From contig NZ_KI519393.1 of the NCBI RefSeq assembly GCF_000482385.1, positions 214,393 through 278,392 of the forward strand: a stretch of 64,000 bases of DNA, in the 5' to 3' direction. The number at the start of each line of letters is the position of its first letter. Position 1 is the first letter of the stretch. This document shows positions 23,009 to 31,330 of this stretch, piece by piece. Origin of the DNA: Nocardia sp. CNY236. Lineage in GTDB: Bacteria; Actinomycetota; Actinomycetes; Mycobacteriales; Mycobacteriaceae. Both the position numbers and the translations under genes were made by a program. Below the pieces are notes generated by a model. The model was not told where the DNA came from. It saw only the letters and a list, made by a program, of their open reading frames with translations, and made no database searches.

Positions 23009-25054
23009 GTGACAGCAACCGGTCGTCCACCTCACCTGGACCGTCGTACCTTCTTGCGCGCGCTCGGTGCGATCCCGGCCGCCGCCGTGATCGTCTACTA
23101 CACCGGCGCGGCGTCCGCGAACCGAACGCTCACCGGTGTCGACATGAGCGGAGCGGACGAAGCGATCCGTCCGCAAGACGACCTGTACCGGCATGTCAAC
23201 GGCACCTGGCTGCGCGACTACCAACTGCCCCCGGACAAGGCCTCCTACGGTTCGTTCAGCGAGGCCGCCGAGCGCACGCAGCATCAGTTACGGAAGATCA
23301 TCGAGGGTATTCGCAATCCCGCGCCCGGCTCGGAGGAGCGGCAAATCAAAGACCTCTACGACGCGCGGGTCGATTGGGATCGGATCGAGCGCCTGGGCAT
23401 GACGCCGCTGGCCGGCCTTTTCGCAAAGATCGACGAGGCCGCGACCAAACCGGATCTGGCGAGGGTGATGGCCGAGTTGCCCATCGCCGGGCTGATCGCG
23501 CTCGGTATCGGCGTCGATCGGAAGAATTCCGACGCATACGTGCCCCAGATCAGCCAGTCCGGGCTGGGACTGGACGAGCAGTACTACCGCGAGCCGAAAT
23601 ATGCCGAGATACTGGCGCACTATCGCGACTTCCTCGAACGCATCGCCGCGGGCGCCGGGTTGGCCGATCCCGGGGACGTCGCCGAGCGGGTCTTCGAACT
23701 GGAGAAGCGCATCGCCACCGGGCACTGGGACAAGGTGCGCACGCGCGACGTCGACGCAACCTACAACCGGTACAGCTGGACGGAGATGACCCGACTCGCA
23801 CCGGATTTCGATTGGGATTCCTGGTTGTCGGGGAACACCGATCGTCCGCGCGGACTTTTCGCGACCGTGGTCGTCGGGCAGCCATCCTACCTCGGCACCG
23901 CCGGCCGATTGTGGTCGGAAGTCGACAGCGTCACCTGGCGTGACTATCTCAAACTGAGTGTGCTGCAGTCGTTTGCGAGCTATCTTCCCAGGGCTATCAA
24001 CGATGCGAATTTCGACTTCAGAGGCAAGATTCTCAACGGGCAGGACACCCGACCCGAACGGTGGAAGTACGGAGTCGGGACCGTCAACCAGTGGCTCGGT
24101 GAACAACTCGGAAAACTCTACGTGGCCAAGCATTTTCCGCCGGAGGCGAAAGCGCGTGCCGGCGAGATGCTCGACGAGGTGGTCGCCGCGTATCGGGAGA
24201 ACTTCGCCAACTCCAGTTGGATGTCGCCGGCGACCAGGGACGCCTCCATTGCAAAGTTGGAAAAGATCGATGCCAAGATCGGATACCCGGACAGTTGGGT
24301 CGACTACTCCGCACTACGAATATCGCCGGGCAAGTTGATCGAATCTCTGATCACAATCAACGATTTCGAAGTCAGACGAGGATTCGCCCGGCTCGGCACG
24401 CCGGTCGATCATTCCGAATGGTTGATGTCGCCGCAGACGGTGAACGCCTACTACTTGGCTACTGCCAACCAGATCGTCTTCCCCGCCGCCTTTCTCCAGC
24501 CGCCGTTCTTCGACAAGGATGCCGCGCCCGCGGTCAACTACGGGGCGGTCGGCGCCATTATCGGACACGAGATCGGCCATGGCTTCGACGACCAGGGCTC
24601 CAAATACGACGGTAGCGGCAACCGACGCGACTGGTGGGCTCCCGAGGATCGAGCCGCGTTCGACGCCAAGGCGCAGCGACTCGTCGAGCAGTACACCGTT
24701 CTCGTTCCCGAAGGCCTCGCCCCCGACCAGCACGTCAACGGCGAGCTCACCGTCGGAGAGAACCTTGCCGACTTGCGCGGATTGCAGATCACGCTGGCAG
24801 CCTTCCGCCACGCCGAGCAACGGCGCGGTGTGGAACATCCGGACTACCGCACCTTGTTCTTCTCCTGGGCCCGCAGCTGGCGGGAGAAGCAGACCGAGGA
24901 ACTCACCCTCCGCGCACTCGCAGCCGACACCCACTCCCCTGCCGAGTTTCGCTGCAACCAGGTCGTACGGAATCTGGCGGAGTTCTATCGGACATTCGGT
25001 GTCACCGAAAACGACGCGCTCTTTCTTCCGGCCGAACAACGCATAACGCTGTAG
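23009..25054 (+). CDS. M13-family (neprilysin-like) zinc metallopeptidase, Tat-exported
   Basis: 681 residues from a GTG with GAGAGG seven bases upstream. The N-terminus HLDRRTFLRALGAIPAAAVIV is a twin-arginine signal (RRTFLR) and AASA near residue 34 may be the cleavage site. The zinc site is IGHEIGHGFDDQGSKYD (H520, E521, H524) with the third ligand in GENLADLRG (E584), and NAYY precedes it as in neprilysin/PepO. M13 enzymes cut small peptides outside the cytoplasm; mycobacterial Zmp1 is a family member. It is divergent from rplN and lies 200 bases before the siderophore-binding lipoprotein, from which it is separated by the iron box. Confidence 0.92.
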   Translation: MTATGRPPHLDRRTFLRALGAIPAAAVIVYYTGAASANRTLTGVDMSGADEAIRPQDDLYRHVNGTWLRDYQLPPDKASYGSFSEAAERTQHQLRKIIEGIRNPAPGSEERQIKDLYDARVDWDRIERLGMTPLAGLFAKIDEAATKPDLARVMAELPIAGLIALGIGVDRKNSDAYVPQISQSGLGLDEQYYREPKYAEILAHYRDFLERIAAGAGLADPGDVAERVFELEKRIATGHWDKVRTRDVDATYNRYSWTEMTRLAPDFDWDSWLSGNTDRPRGLFATVVVGQPSYLGTAGRLWSEVDSVTWRDYLKLSVLQSFASYLPRAINDANFDFRGKILNGQDTRPERWKYGVGTVNQWLGEQLGKLYVAKHFPPEAKARAGEMLDEVVAAYRENFANSSWMSPATRDASIAKLEKIDAKIGYPDSWVDYSALRISPGKLIESLITINDFEVRRGFARLGTPVDHSEWLMSPQTVNAYYLATANQIVFPAAFLQPPFFDKDAAPAVNYGAVGAIIGHEIGHGFDDQGSKYDGSGNRRDWWAPEDRAAFDAKAQRLVEQYTVLVPEGLAPDQHVNGELTVGENLADLRGLQITLAAFRHAEQRRGVEHPDYRTLFFSWARSWREKQTEELTLRALAADTHSPAEFRCNQVVRNLAEFYRTFGVTENDALFLPAEQRITL

Positions 25055-25178
25055 TCCGGCGACCGCGGCGAGTACTCGACTGCCGCCCCCGACCTTCGAG
25101 GAGAACACCCACCGCGCAGCGCCCGACTCGGCACCGTCCGCGTCAACGGTCGACCCGTACCGCACTCGTCCGTTTTTT

Positions 25179-25197
25179 GTAGGTTAGGCTTGCCTGA
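25179..25197. promoter_or_regulatory. Iron box (IdeR/DtxR type) before the lipoprotein gene
   Basis: GTAGGTTAGGCTTGCCTGA matches 15 of 19 positions of the consensus TTAGGTTAGGCTAACCTAA that I recall for actinobacterial iron regulators. It lies 60 bases upstream of the lipoprotein start and probably mediates repression when iron is plentiful. Confidence 0.75.
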
Positions 25198-25256
25198 CCG
25201 ACTGGTCGGCGTGAACAACCGAATCGAGGAATTCCTCGACGAGGAGAGGATGAGTG

Positions 25257-26240
25257 ATGAGGTCTTTCCGAACATCTCGTGGGTGGGCGCGCGCAACCGT
25301 GGCCACACTGGCCGGCATCGTCGCGATCGGCGTGACCGCCTGCGGGTCGTCGAGCGACGCCACGACGGACGCCGATGGTGAGTCGATCACCATCGGCCAC
25401 GCCCGTGGCGAGACCACCATTACCGGGGTTCCGGAAAAGATCGTCGTTCTGGGCAATCAATGGCTCGACACCAGCCTTGCGCTCGGTGTGACGCCTGCCG
25501 CCTATGTCGACAATGTCGCAGTGCTGTCCAAAGACGCGCCTGCGTGGCAGCCACCGATCGACGAGTCCGCCGAGCAACTCAATACCACGGGCAATCTGGC
25601 CGAACAGATCGCCGCACTGGAACCCGACCTCATCCTGGCCGACACGTTCATCGCCGACCAGAAGAACTACGACGACTTCTCCAAGATCGCGCCGACGCTG
25701 CCCGGACTGGCCGAAGAAATCACCACGCCGTGGCAGGACCTGGTCACGGCATTGGGCCGGATCTTGAACAAACAGGACCAGGCAACCACGCTCATCGACG
25801 ACGTCGAGGACAAGATCGACAGCCTCGCCGCGGCGAATCCGGGCTTACAGGGCAAGACTTTCGCCAGCACCTGGCTGGCCGGTCCGACGCAGTTGATGGT
25901 TTTGATCGATCCGAACGACGGCTCCGCCAAACAGTTCGCGAAGCTGGGTCTGCGCATTCCGGAGAATCTGCTCGCCCTGAACGCTACCCAGGGCCGCGCC
26001 ATGCTGTCCCCGGAACGCATCGATGAACTGACCGCCGACGTGCTGCTCGCGGGATACGCCCCGGAAATGGACGAGAAGTACCGTCAGTTGCCGGGTTACG
26101 CGCAACTGCCGGCGGTCGAGAAGGACGCGGTGGTCTTTCTGTCCACGCAAGAGATCACCGCGGTCAACCAGCCGACAGTGCTGTCCATCCCATACATCCT
26201 GGACACGATCACGCCCGCGTTGACCAACGCCGCGAAGTAG
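25257..26240 (+). CDS. Iron-siderophore ABC transporter substrate-binding lipoprotein
   Basis: 327 residues from ATG 25257 (GAGGAGAGG seven bases upstream; GTG 25254 is also possible). A basic-hydrophobic signal ends in the lipobox VTACG (Cys29). The mature part is the class III (FecB/FepB-like) binding fold: IVVLGNQWLDTSLALGVTPAAY, NLAEQIAALEPDLILAD, LTADVLLAGYAP, and a long helix between lobes. It would deliver ferric siderophore, plausibly nocobactin, to an importer; no permease or ATPase is in the window. The iron box upstream supports iron-starvation expression. The next gene follows after 25 bases, probably in the same transcript. Confidence 0.9.
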   Translation: MRSFRTSRGWARATVATLAGIVAIGVTACGSSSDATTDADGESITIGHARGETTITGVPEKIVVLGNQWLDTSLALGVTPAAYVDNVAVLSKDAPAWQPPIDESAEQLNTTGNLAEQIAALEPDLILADTFIADQKNYDDFSKIAPTLPGLAEEITTPWQDLVTALGRILNKQDQATTLIDDVEDKIDSLAAANPGLQGKTFASTWLAGPTQLMVLIDPNDGSAKQFAKLGLRIPENLLALNATQGRAMLSPERIDELTADVLLAGYAPEMDEKYRQLPGYAQLPAVEKDAVVFLSTQEITAVNQPTVLSIPYILDTITPALTNAAK

Positions 26241-26265
26241 CACCAGCGCACGAGGAGTTCCCCGG

Positions 26266-27645
26266 TTGTCCGCCCCCACCTACCCCGCCCAGACCCGTTT
26301 CGCCCTACGCGACGGCGTCACGTGCGTCACCACACCGACCGGCGCGGTCTTGCTCGACCCGCCGCACAATCAGAAGCTGACCGGTCTCGGCCCGAACGAA
26401 CGACAGGCGCTGAAAACGCTGAATCATGGGCCGTCCACTCTGAGTGAGCTGGTGGGCTCGTCCGGCGACTCGGGTGTCGGCGAGCTGGTCGACCGACTGG
26501 CCGGCGACGGTTGGCTGTCGGTCACTGTGCGCGACAGCGGGCGCGACCTGTACAGCATCCGACCGTTCGGACAGCCCGCGGCACGGCCGAGTACGCCGCC
26601 GCCATGGTCGGCGACGCTGTCGAAATTTGCTGTACTGCATCGGGACTCGGAAGGATTCGTGCTCGAACACCCGATGGCATGGTGTGACGTACGTATCCAC
26701 GACCCACGGTTGCTCGCACTGCTCGACGGCCTCGGCGCAGCCGATGCCAACCTGCCGGTCGCGGTCAAATCACAGTTCGCGAGTGATCTGCACTGGTGCG
26801 GATTCCTCGTTCCGGACCCCGACTCCGAAGACCGGGAGTTCACCACCCGCAGCTGGAGTCCGCCCGACCTGTGGTTCCATCGGCGTAGCACCCTGGGTGA
26901 ACGCACCATCACCTGGGAACACTTCGGCCCCACCAAATGGGCGAAGGGCCAGTTCCCGCAGCCGCCTGCGCGCAAGGCGAGCACATCTGGGCAGAGCGTA
27001 GGTCTGCGTGTCCCGGACCTGACCTCACTGCGGTCCAGCGATCCGACCCTGACCGCTGTCTTGGAGGATCGAGTATCGACCAGGGTCTTCGACGACGTGA
27101 CTCCGATCGGTCTCGACCAGTTGGCCGAATTGCTCTACCGCACGGCCAGAACACGCAGTACCCGACCAGTGGGTGAGGGCGAAGAACTCCTGTCACGTCC
27201 CTATCCCTCCGGCGGCAGCCTGTACGAACTCGAGCTCTACCTGGTGGTGCGCCTCGCCGACGGACTGCAGCCGGGCATGTATCACTACGATTCGTTCGAG
27301 CATGCGCTGCACCTGATCGCGGCGGCCGATGCCCCCGCGGTGTCGCAATTGCTGAAGTCGACCTCGGCGACGCTGGCCGACGGAGCGCAGCCTCAGGTGT
27401 TGCTGATCATGGCGGCGCGACCGGGTCGGATGATGTGGACCTACGAGCAGATGGCGTACGCCGCAATCCTCAAGCACGTCGGCGTGCTCATGCAGACGAT
27501 CTACCTCGCAGCTACCGCCATGGGTCTGGGTGCGTGTGCGCAAGGGTTCGGAGACACCGCAGCCTTCGTCGCGGCGGCGGGCGTCGACGAGCTGGAGGAA
27601 TGCAGCGTCGGAAGCATGGTCATCGGGACTCCGGCATCCAGCTGA
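26266..27645 (+). CDS. SagB/ThcOx-type FMN dehydrogenase, candidate oxazoline oxidase for nocobactin
   Basis: 459 residues from a TTG with GAGGAG upstream. The C-terminal ~200 residues are a nitroreductase-fold oxidase of the SagB/McbC type: STRVFDDVTPIGLDQLAELLYRTAR, SRPYPSGGSLYELELYLVV (FMN-binding Arg/Ser segment) and LKHVGVLMQTIYLAATAMGLGACAQG. The N-terminal ~240 residues resemble the partner region of SagB-like proteins. The family oxidises azoline rings to azoles using FMN. The neighbour nbtF has a cyclisation domain that makes an oxazoline, and nocobactins carry an oxazole where mycobactins keep the oxazoline, so this enzyme probably does that step. No YcaO cyclase or precursor peptide is nearby, arguing against a ribosomal peptide role. 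Confidence 0.85.
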   Translation: MSAPTYPAQTRFALRDGVTCVTTPTGAVLLDPPHNQKLTGLGPNERQALKTLNHGPSTLSELVGSSGDSGVGELVDRLAGDGWLSVTVRDSGRDLYSIRPFGQPAARPSTPPPWSATLSKFAVLHRDSEGFVLEHPMAWCDVRIHDPRLLALLDGLGAADANLPVAVKSQFASDLHWCGFLVPDPDSEDREFTTRSWSPPDLWFHRRSTLGERTITWEHFGPTKWAKGQFPQPPARKASTSGQSVGLRVPDLTSLRSSDPTLTAVLEDRVSTRVFDDVTPIGLDQLAELLYRTARTRSTRPVGEGEELLSRPYPSGGSLYELELYLVVRLADGLQPGMYHYDSFEHALHLIAAADAPAVSQLLKSTSATLADGAQPQVLLIMAARPGRMMWTYEQMAYAAILKHVGVLMQTIYLAATAMGLGACAQGFGDTAAFVAAAGVDELEECSVGSMVIGTPASS

Positions 27646-27688
27646 GCACCACCCGGTTCCACTGACACCCAGTCGAACCGGCCGCTAT

Positions 27689-27722
27689 CGCTGGCCCCGC
27701 GTCGATCGGCGCGGGGCCAGCG
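27689..27722. terminator. Bidirectional terminator between the dehydrogenase and nbtF
   Basis: Perfect 13-base arms CGCTGGCCCCGCG / CGCGGGGCCAGCG with an eight-base loop sit in the 102-base gap between two converging genes. It can serve both transcripts. Confidence 0.75.
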
Positions 27723-27747
27723 GCATCTGCGCTGTGTTCGGGCCAGG

Positions 27748-30700
27748 CTATGTGCGGGCCAGGACTTCCGCATCGGTCATCGCGGCTACCTCGAGGTAGA
27801 GCCGGGCGACGGTGGGCAGCCTGTCCGGCGTGCCACGCCGAGCCTCCCGGTCCTGCAAACGCACGGCGAGAGCGGACACGGTGCGGGTGGCGAACAGGTC
27901 CGCGACCAAGGCGTGGTCGACGTCCAACCACTCGCGCACCCGGGCGACCGCAGTCGTAGCGAGCACGGAATCACCGCCGCAGCCGAAGAAGTCATCGTGG
28001 ACACCGATCTCGTCGGCGCCCAGAACGGTGGCAACGATATCGGCAAGCGCAGCCTCCACATCGTCGCGCGGGGCCGTGTCCTCGACCTCGAACGCCTTCG
28101 GTTCGAGCACCGCGACCACTGCGCGTCGATCCAGTTTGCCGTTGGCGGTCAACGGCATCTGTTCGAGGAATTCCAGCCGGGTGGGAACCATGTAGCTGGG
28201 CACCAGATCTGCGACCGCCTCGGCGACATCACCCATTTCGGTGGGATCACCCGCGATGGCGGCGACCAGTTTCGGGGCACCCGCACCGACGACCGCGGCG
28301 ACGGCGTGGCGGACGCCCGCGACGGTGCGCAACGCACTCTCGACTTCACCGAGTTCGACTCGATAGCCGCGAATCTGTACCTGATGGTCGGCGCGGCCGA
28401 GGAATTCGATGGTGCCATCGGGCCAGTATCGGGCGATGTCGCCGGTTTTGTACCAACGGATGCCCTCGTGTTTCACGAAACGCTCGGCGGTACGCTGCGG
28501 GTCGTTGCGGTAGCCCGCGGCAACGTTTTCGCCCCCGACCCAGAATTCTCCTGGGACCCAGTCCGGGCAGTCCCGACCCGCGGGCCCGACCACACGACAC
28601 CGGACATTGCGCAACGGAACGCCGAACGGCACTGTCGCCCAATGCGCGGGCGGCTCGCCGCGCACTTCGCAGATGGTGTTGTGGATCGCGGTCTCGGTCG
28701 CGCCGCCGAGACCGGCGAACCGGCAACCCGGCGCTTGCGCCGCCAGTCGGCGAGCCAGGTCCGCCCCGACCCAGTCGCCGCCCAAGGTGACCGCGCGCAG
28801 TGAATCGCCCAGCCGGTCACCACCGATCTCCAGGATCATGTCCAGCATGCTCGGCACACAGTTGAGGATCGAAACCCGGTGTGTGCGTAACAACTGCACC
28901 CAGGTGGTCGCCTCGGCCCGCTGCTGCGAATCGAGCGCCACGAGCGCGCCGCCCACCGCAAACATGCCGAAGATGTCATAGACCGAAGCGTCGAACTCCA
29001 AGGCGGACAGGGCCAGCACTCGGTCGGCGCAACCGACGTCGAACCACTCGTTCACCGCGTCGATGGTGTTCATCGCACTGCGGTGGGCTACCTCGACTCC
29101 CTTGGGCACGCCGGTCGACCCGGAGGTGAAGATCACGTAGGCGATGGCGCCGATATCCGGAAGGACCGGGGCCGCCAACGGCCGCGGGCAGGTCTGAGCC
29201 GCGTCGATCGCCACAACGGTCGTTGCGGCGTCCACGGTCGCGCCCTCGACCGTGACGACCACCCGGACGTCGCCGGTGCGCAGGATCTCGGCGCGACGGG
29301 CGACCGGTTGATCGAATCCGATCGGCACGTATGCTGCGCCGGCGGCGAGTATGCCGAGTACGGCCACGATCTGATCGGGTCCTTTCGGCAGCTGCACGGC
29401 AACCGCATCGCCGGGCCGCACCCCCGCCGCGTCCAATGCGCCCGCGACGGCCAGCGCGCGGTCCGCTAGGTCCGCGTAGCTCCACTGGCCCTGCTGGTCA
29501 TCCAGGCCCCATATCACCGCTGGGGCGTGCGGATTCGATGCCGCGTGCTCGAAGAAGCGCTGATGCAGACACCGGTCGGCGATCGGGCCGTCGGTGGCAT
29601 TGACCGCCGCCCGTGTCTCGGCCTGGGCGATCGGAAGCCGCACCGCCGACTCGGCGTTCCAGCCCGACTCCCCCTCGCCGAGCCGGTCGATGGCCGCGGT
29701 GTACCAGGCGAACATTGCCTCGATCATGCCTTCCGGGAAGGCCGATTCGCGCACGTCCCAATTCAGCAACAGTCCGCCGTTCACCTCGGTGACCTGTGCG
29801 TCCAGCAAGACCTGCGGGCCTTGCGAGATGATCCACACCGGCTCGCCGAATGTCTCGGTGACGGTGTCGGTGAACAGTTCACCCAGGTTCAAGGCACTGG
29901 TATAGACGACCGGGGCCAGCACCGGCTCGCCGCGATACCTGCCCAGGTCCCGCAACACCTCGAGTCCGGCGTAGGCAGTGTGGGCGCCACTGTCGTGCAT
30001 ACTGCGTTGCAATGCACGCGCGCGATCGGTCACCGACATGGTCTCGGTGACATCGACATCGAGCATGATCGACGAGGTGAAGTCGCCGATCACCCGATCG
30101 ATGTCCGGGTGCACCGGTTCTCGGTGGAACAAGGGCACATTCAGCAGGAACCGGCTTTGCGCCGACCACCCGCCGATGGCCTCGGCGAACACCGCGGCCA
30201 GCGCCATGGCAGGGGTGATTCCGCGCTGGTGTGCAGCAGCGAGCAACCGCGCCTTGGCCTGCGGCGCCAGCCAATGGTCGTAGCGCACGGTGCGCTGCGG
30301 GGCGACGCGCTCGCCCATCGGAATCGTCGGCAGCTGCGGAGCGCCCGGAAGGTCGGGCAGTCGCTGCTGCCACCACTGCCGATCACGTTCGCGAGCACCA
30401 CCGTCGGGACGGTGCTCGGTGCGATAGCGCCGATAGCTGTAGCCGGGCGCGGTCGGCGCGGCCCCCTGGTATAACTCGGCCAGGTCGGAAATCAGCACAC
30501 GATAGCTCATGGCGTCGCCCGCGAGCATGTCGACGTCCAGATGCAGCCGGGTATACTCCTCGTCGCGCAATGTCAATGTGATGTCGATTACCTGGCCGTC
30601 TTCGATCGCCAGTACCTGGTGAGTCTTGCGCTCCCTCAGCTGGGCCAATGCGGTCTCGGTCGCCTCGGCCGACTCGGCGCGTAGGTCGACGACGCCGAAG

Positions 30701-31266
30701 ACGGGGCGCCCGGGTGCGGGCATCGTCTGTTGGGTGCCATCCGGCAGAAATCGGGTACGCAGCATCGGATGGGCGGCCACCAGGTCGGTCACCGCAATGC
30801 GCAGCCGTTCCGGATCGACTCGACCGCCGTCGAATTCGACATACAGATGCGCCGCAACACCGCCGAGTTCTTGCTCGTCGGAGCGACCGATCCAATATGC
30901 GTGCTGCATGGTGGCCAGTGGGAAGGGCGCCTCGTCGTCCTCCGTCGATTCGCCCGGCATCGATTCGAGGAGCGCAGATTCGGCGGTCGTCGGCTCGCGT
31001 TCCTCGGACGCGTCCCGGGCGAGCAGACGATGCCATGCCTCGAGGGTCGGATTCGCCGCGAGCTGGGCGAAGTTGATATCGGCCCCGCGCTTGCGCCATT
31101 GGCCGGCCAGCTTCATGGTCCGGATCGAATCCAGTCCCAGCTGAATGAGGTCGTGGTGATCGGCGATATCGTCCGCAGGTAGGCCGATCTGTCCTGCTAC
31201 CGCCGCCCTGATCTGCTCCTTGTCGATCCCCGCCGTGCTGTCCGCCCGCTGGTGTGCCGACTCCAT
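27748..31266 (-). CDS. nbtF: Nocobactin NRPS, ArCP-Cy-A-PCP (MbtB-like)
   Basis: 1172 residues. Order: aryl carrier protein (residues ~15-90, LGLDSIRT, Ser47); heterocyclisation domain (~110-540) starting PFPLATMQHAYWIGR, with the Cy core DxxxxD as DVDMLAGDAMSY near 248 replacing HHxxxDG; adenylation domain (~570-1060) with FTSGSTGVPKG, YKTGDIARYWPDG and NGKLDRR; peptidyl carrier (GCGGDSVLA, Ser ~1096). It should load salicylate on the ArCP, then condense and cyclise Ser or Thr to hydroxyphenyl-oxazoline. FDASVYDIF gives specificity positions D, A, Y; the rest cannot be read reliably by eye. Unlike MbtB it has no C-terminal thioesterase. AAGGAG precedes the ATG. Letters follow published N. 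farcinica names as I recall them. Confidence 0.92.
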   Translation of the reverse strand: MESAHQRADSTAGIDKEQIRAAVAGQIGLPADDIADHHDLIQLGLDSIRTMKLAGQWRKRGADINFAQLAANPTLEAWHRLLARDASEEREPTTAESALLESMPGESTEDDEAPFPLATMQHAYWIGRSDEQELGGVAAHLYVEFDGGRVDPERLRIAVTDLVAAHPMLRTRFLPDGTQQTMPAPGRPVFGVVDLRAESAEATETALAQLRERKTHQVLAIEDGQVIDITLTLRDEEYTRLHLDVDMLAGDAMSYRVLISDLAELYQGAAPTAPGYSYRRYRTEHRPDGGARERDRQWWQQRLPDLPGAPQLPTIPMGERVAPQRTVRYDHWLAPQAKARLLAAAHQRGITPAMALAAVFAEAIGGWSAQSRFLLNVPLFHREPVHPDIDRVIGDFTSSIMLDVDVTETMSVTDRARALQRSMHDSGAHTAYAGLEVLRDLGRYRGEPVLAPVVYTSALNLGELFTDTVTETFGEPVWIISQGPQVLLDAQVTEVNGGLLLNWDVRESAFPEGMIEAMFAWYTAAIDRLGEGESGWNAESAVRLPIAQAETRAAVNATDGPIADRCLHQRFFEHAASNPHAPAVIWGLDDQQGQWSYADLADRALAVAGALDAAGVRPGDAVAVQLPKGPDQIVAVLGILAAGAAYVPIGFDQPVARRAEILRTGDVRVVVTVEGATVDAATTVVAIDAAQTCPRPLAAPVLPDIGAIAYVIFTSGSTGVPKGVEVAHRSAMNTIDAVNEWFDVGCADRVLALSALEFDASVYDIFGMFAVGGALVALDSQQRAEATTWVQLLRTHRVSILNCVPSMLDMILEIGGDRLGDSLRAVTLGGDWVGADLARRLAAQAPGCRFAGLGGATETAIHNTICEVRGEPPAHWATVPFGVPLRNVRCRVVGPAGRDCPDWVPGEFWVGGENVAAGYRNDPQRTAERFVKHEGIRWYKTGDIARYWPDGTIEFLGRADHQVQIRGYRVELGEVESALRTVAGVRHAVAAVVGAGAPKLVAAIAGDPTEMGDVAEAVADLVPSYMVPTRLEFLEQMPLTANGKLDRRAVVAVLEPKAFEVEDTAPRDDVEAALADIVATVLGADEIGVHDDFFGCGGDSVLATTAVARVREWLDVDHALVADLFATRTVSALAVRLQDREARRGTPDRLPTVARLYLEVAAMTDAEVLART

Positions 31267-31330
31267 TCCGCTGCCACTCCTTGCTTGCTGCTATGTCCGG
31301 CGTATCGAAGGCTGCTGTCGAAATCCACGG

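Noticed and set aside
26266..27645. SagB-type protein considered as part of a ribosomal azole peptide (RiPP) cluster
   Set aside because: There is no YcaO cyclase, SagC-like partner or precursor peptide nearby, whereas an NRPS cyclisation domain is adjacent.
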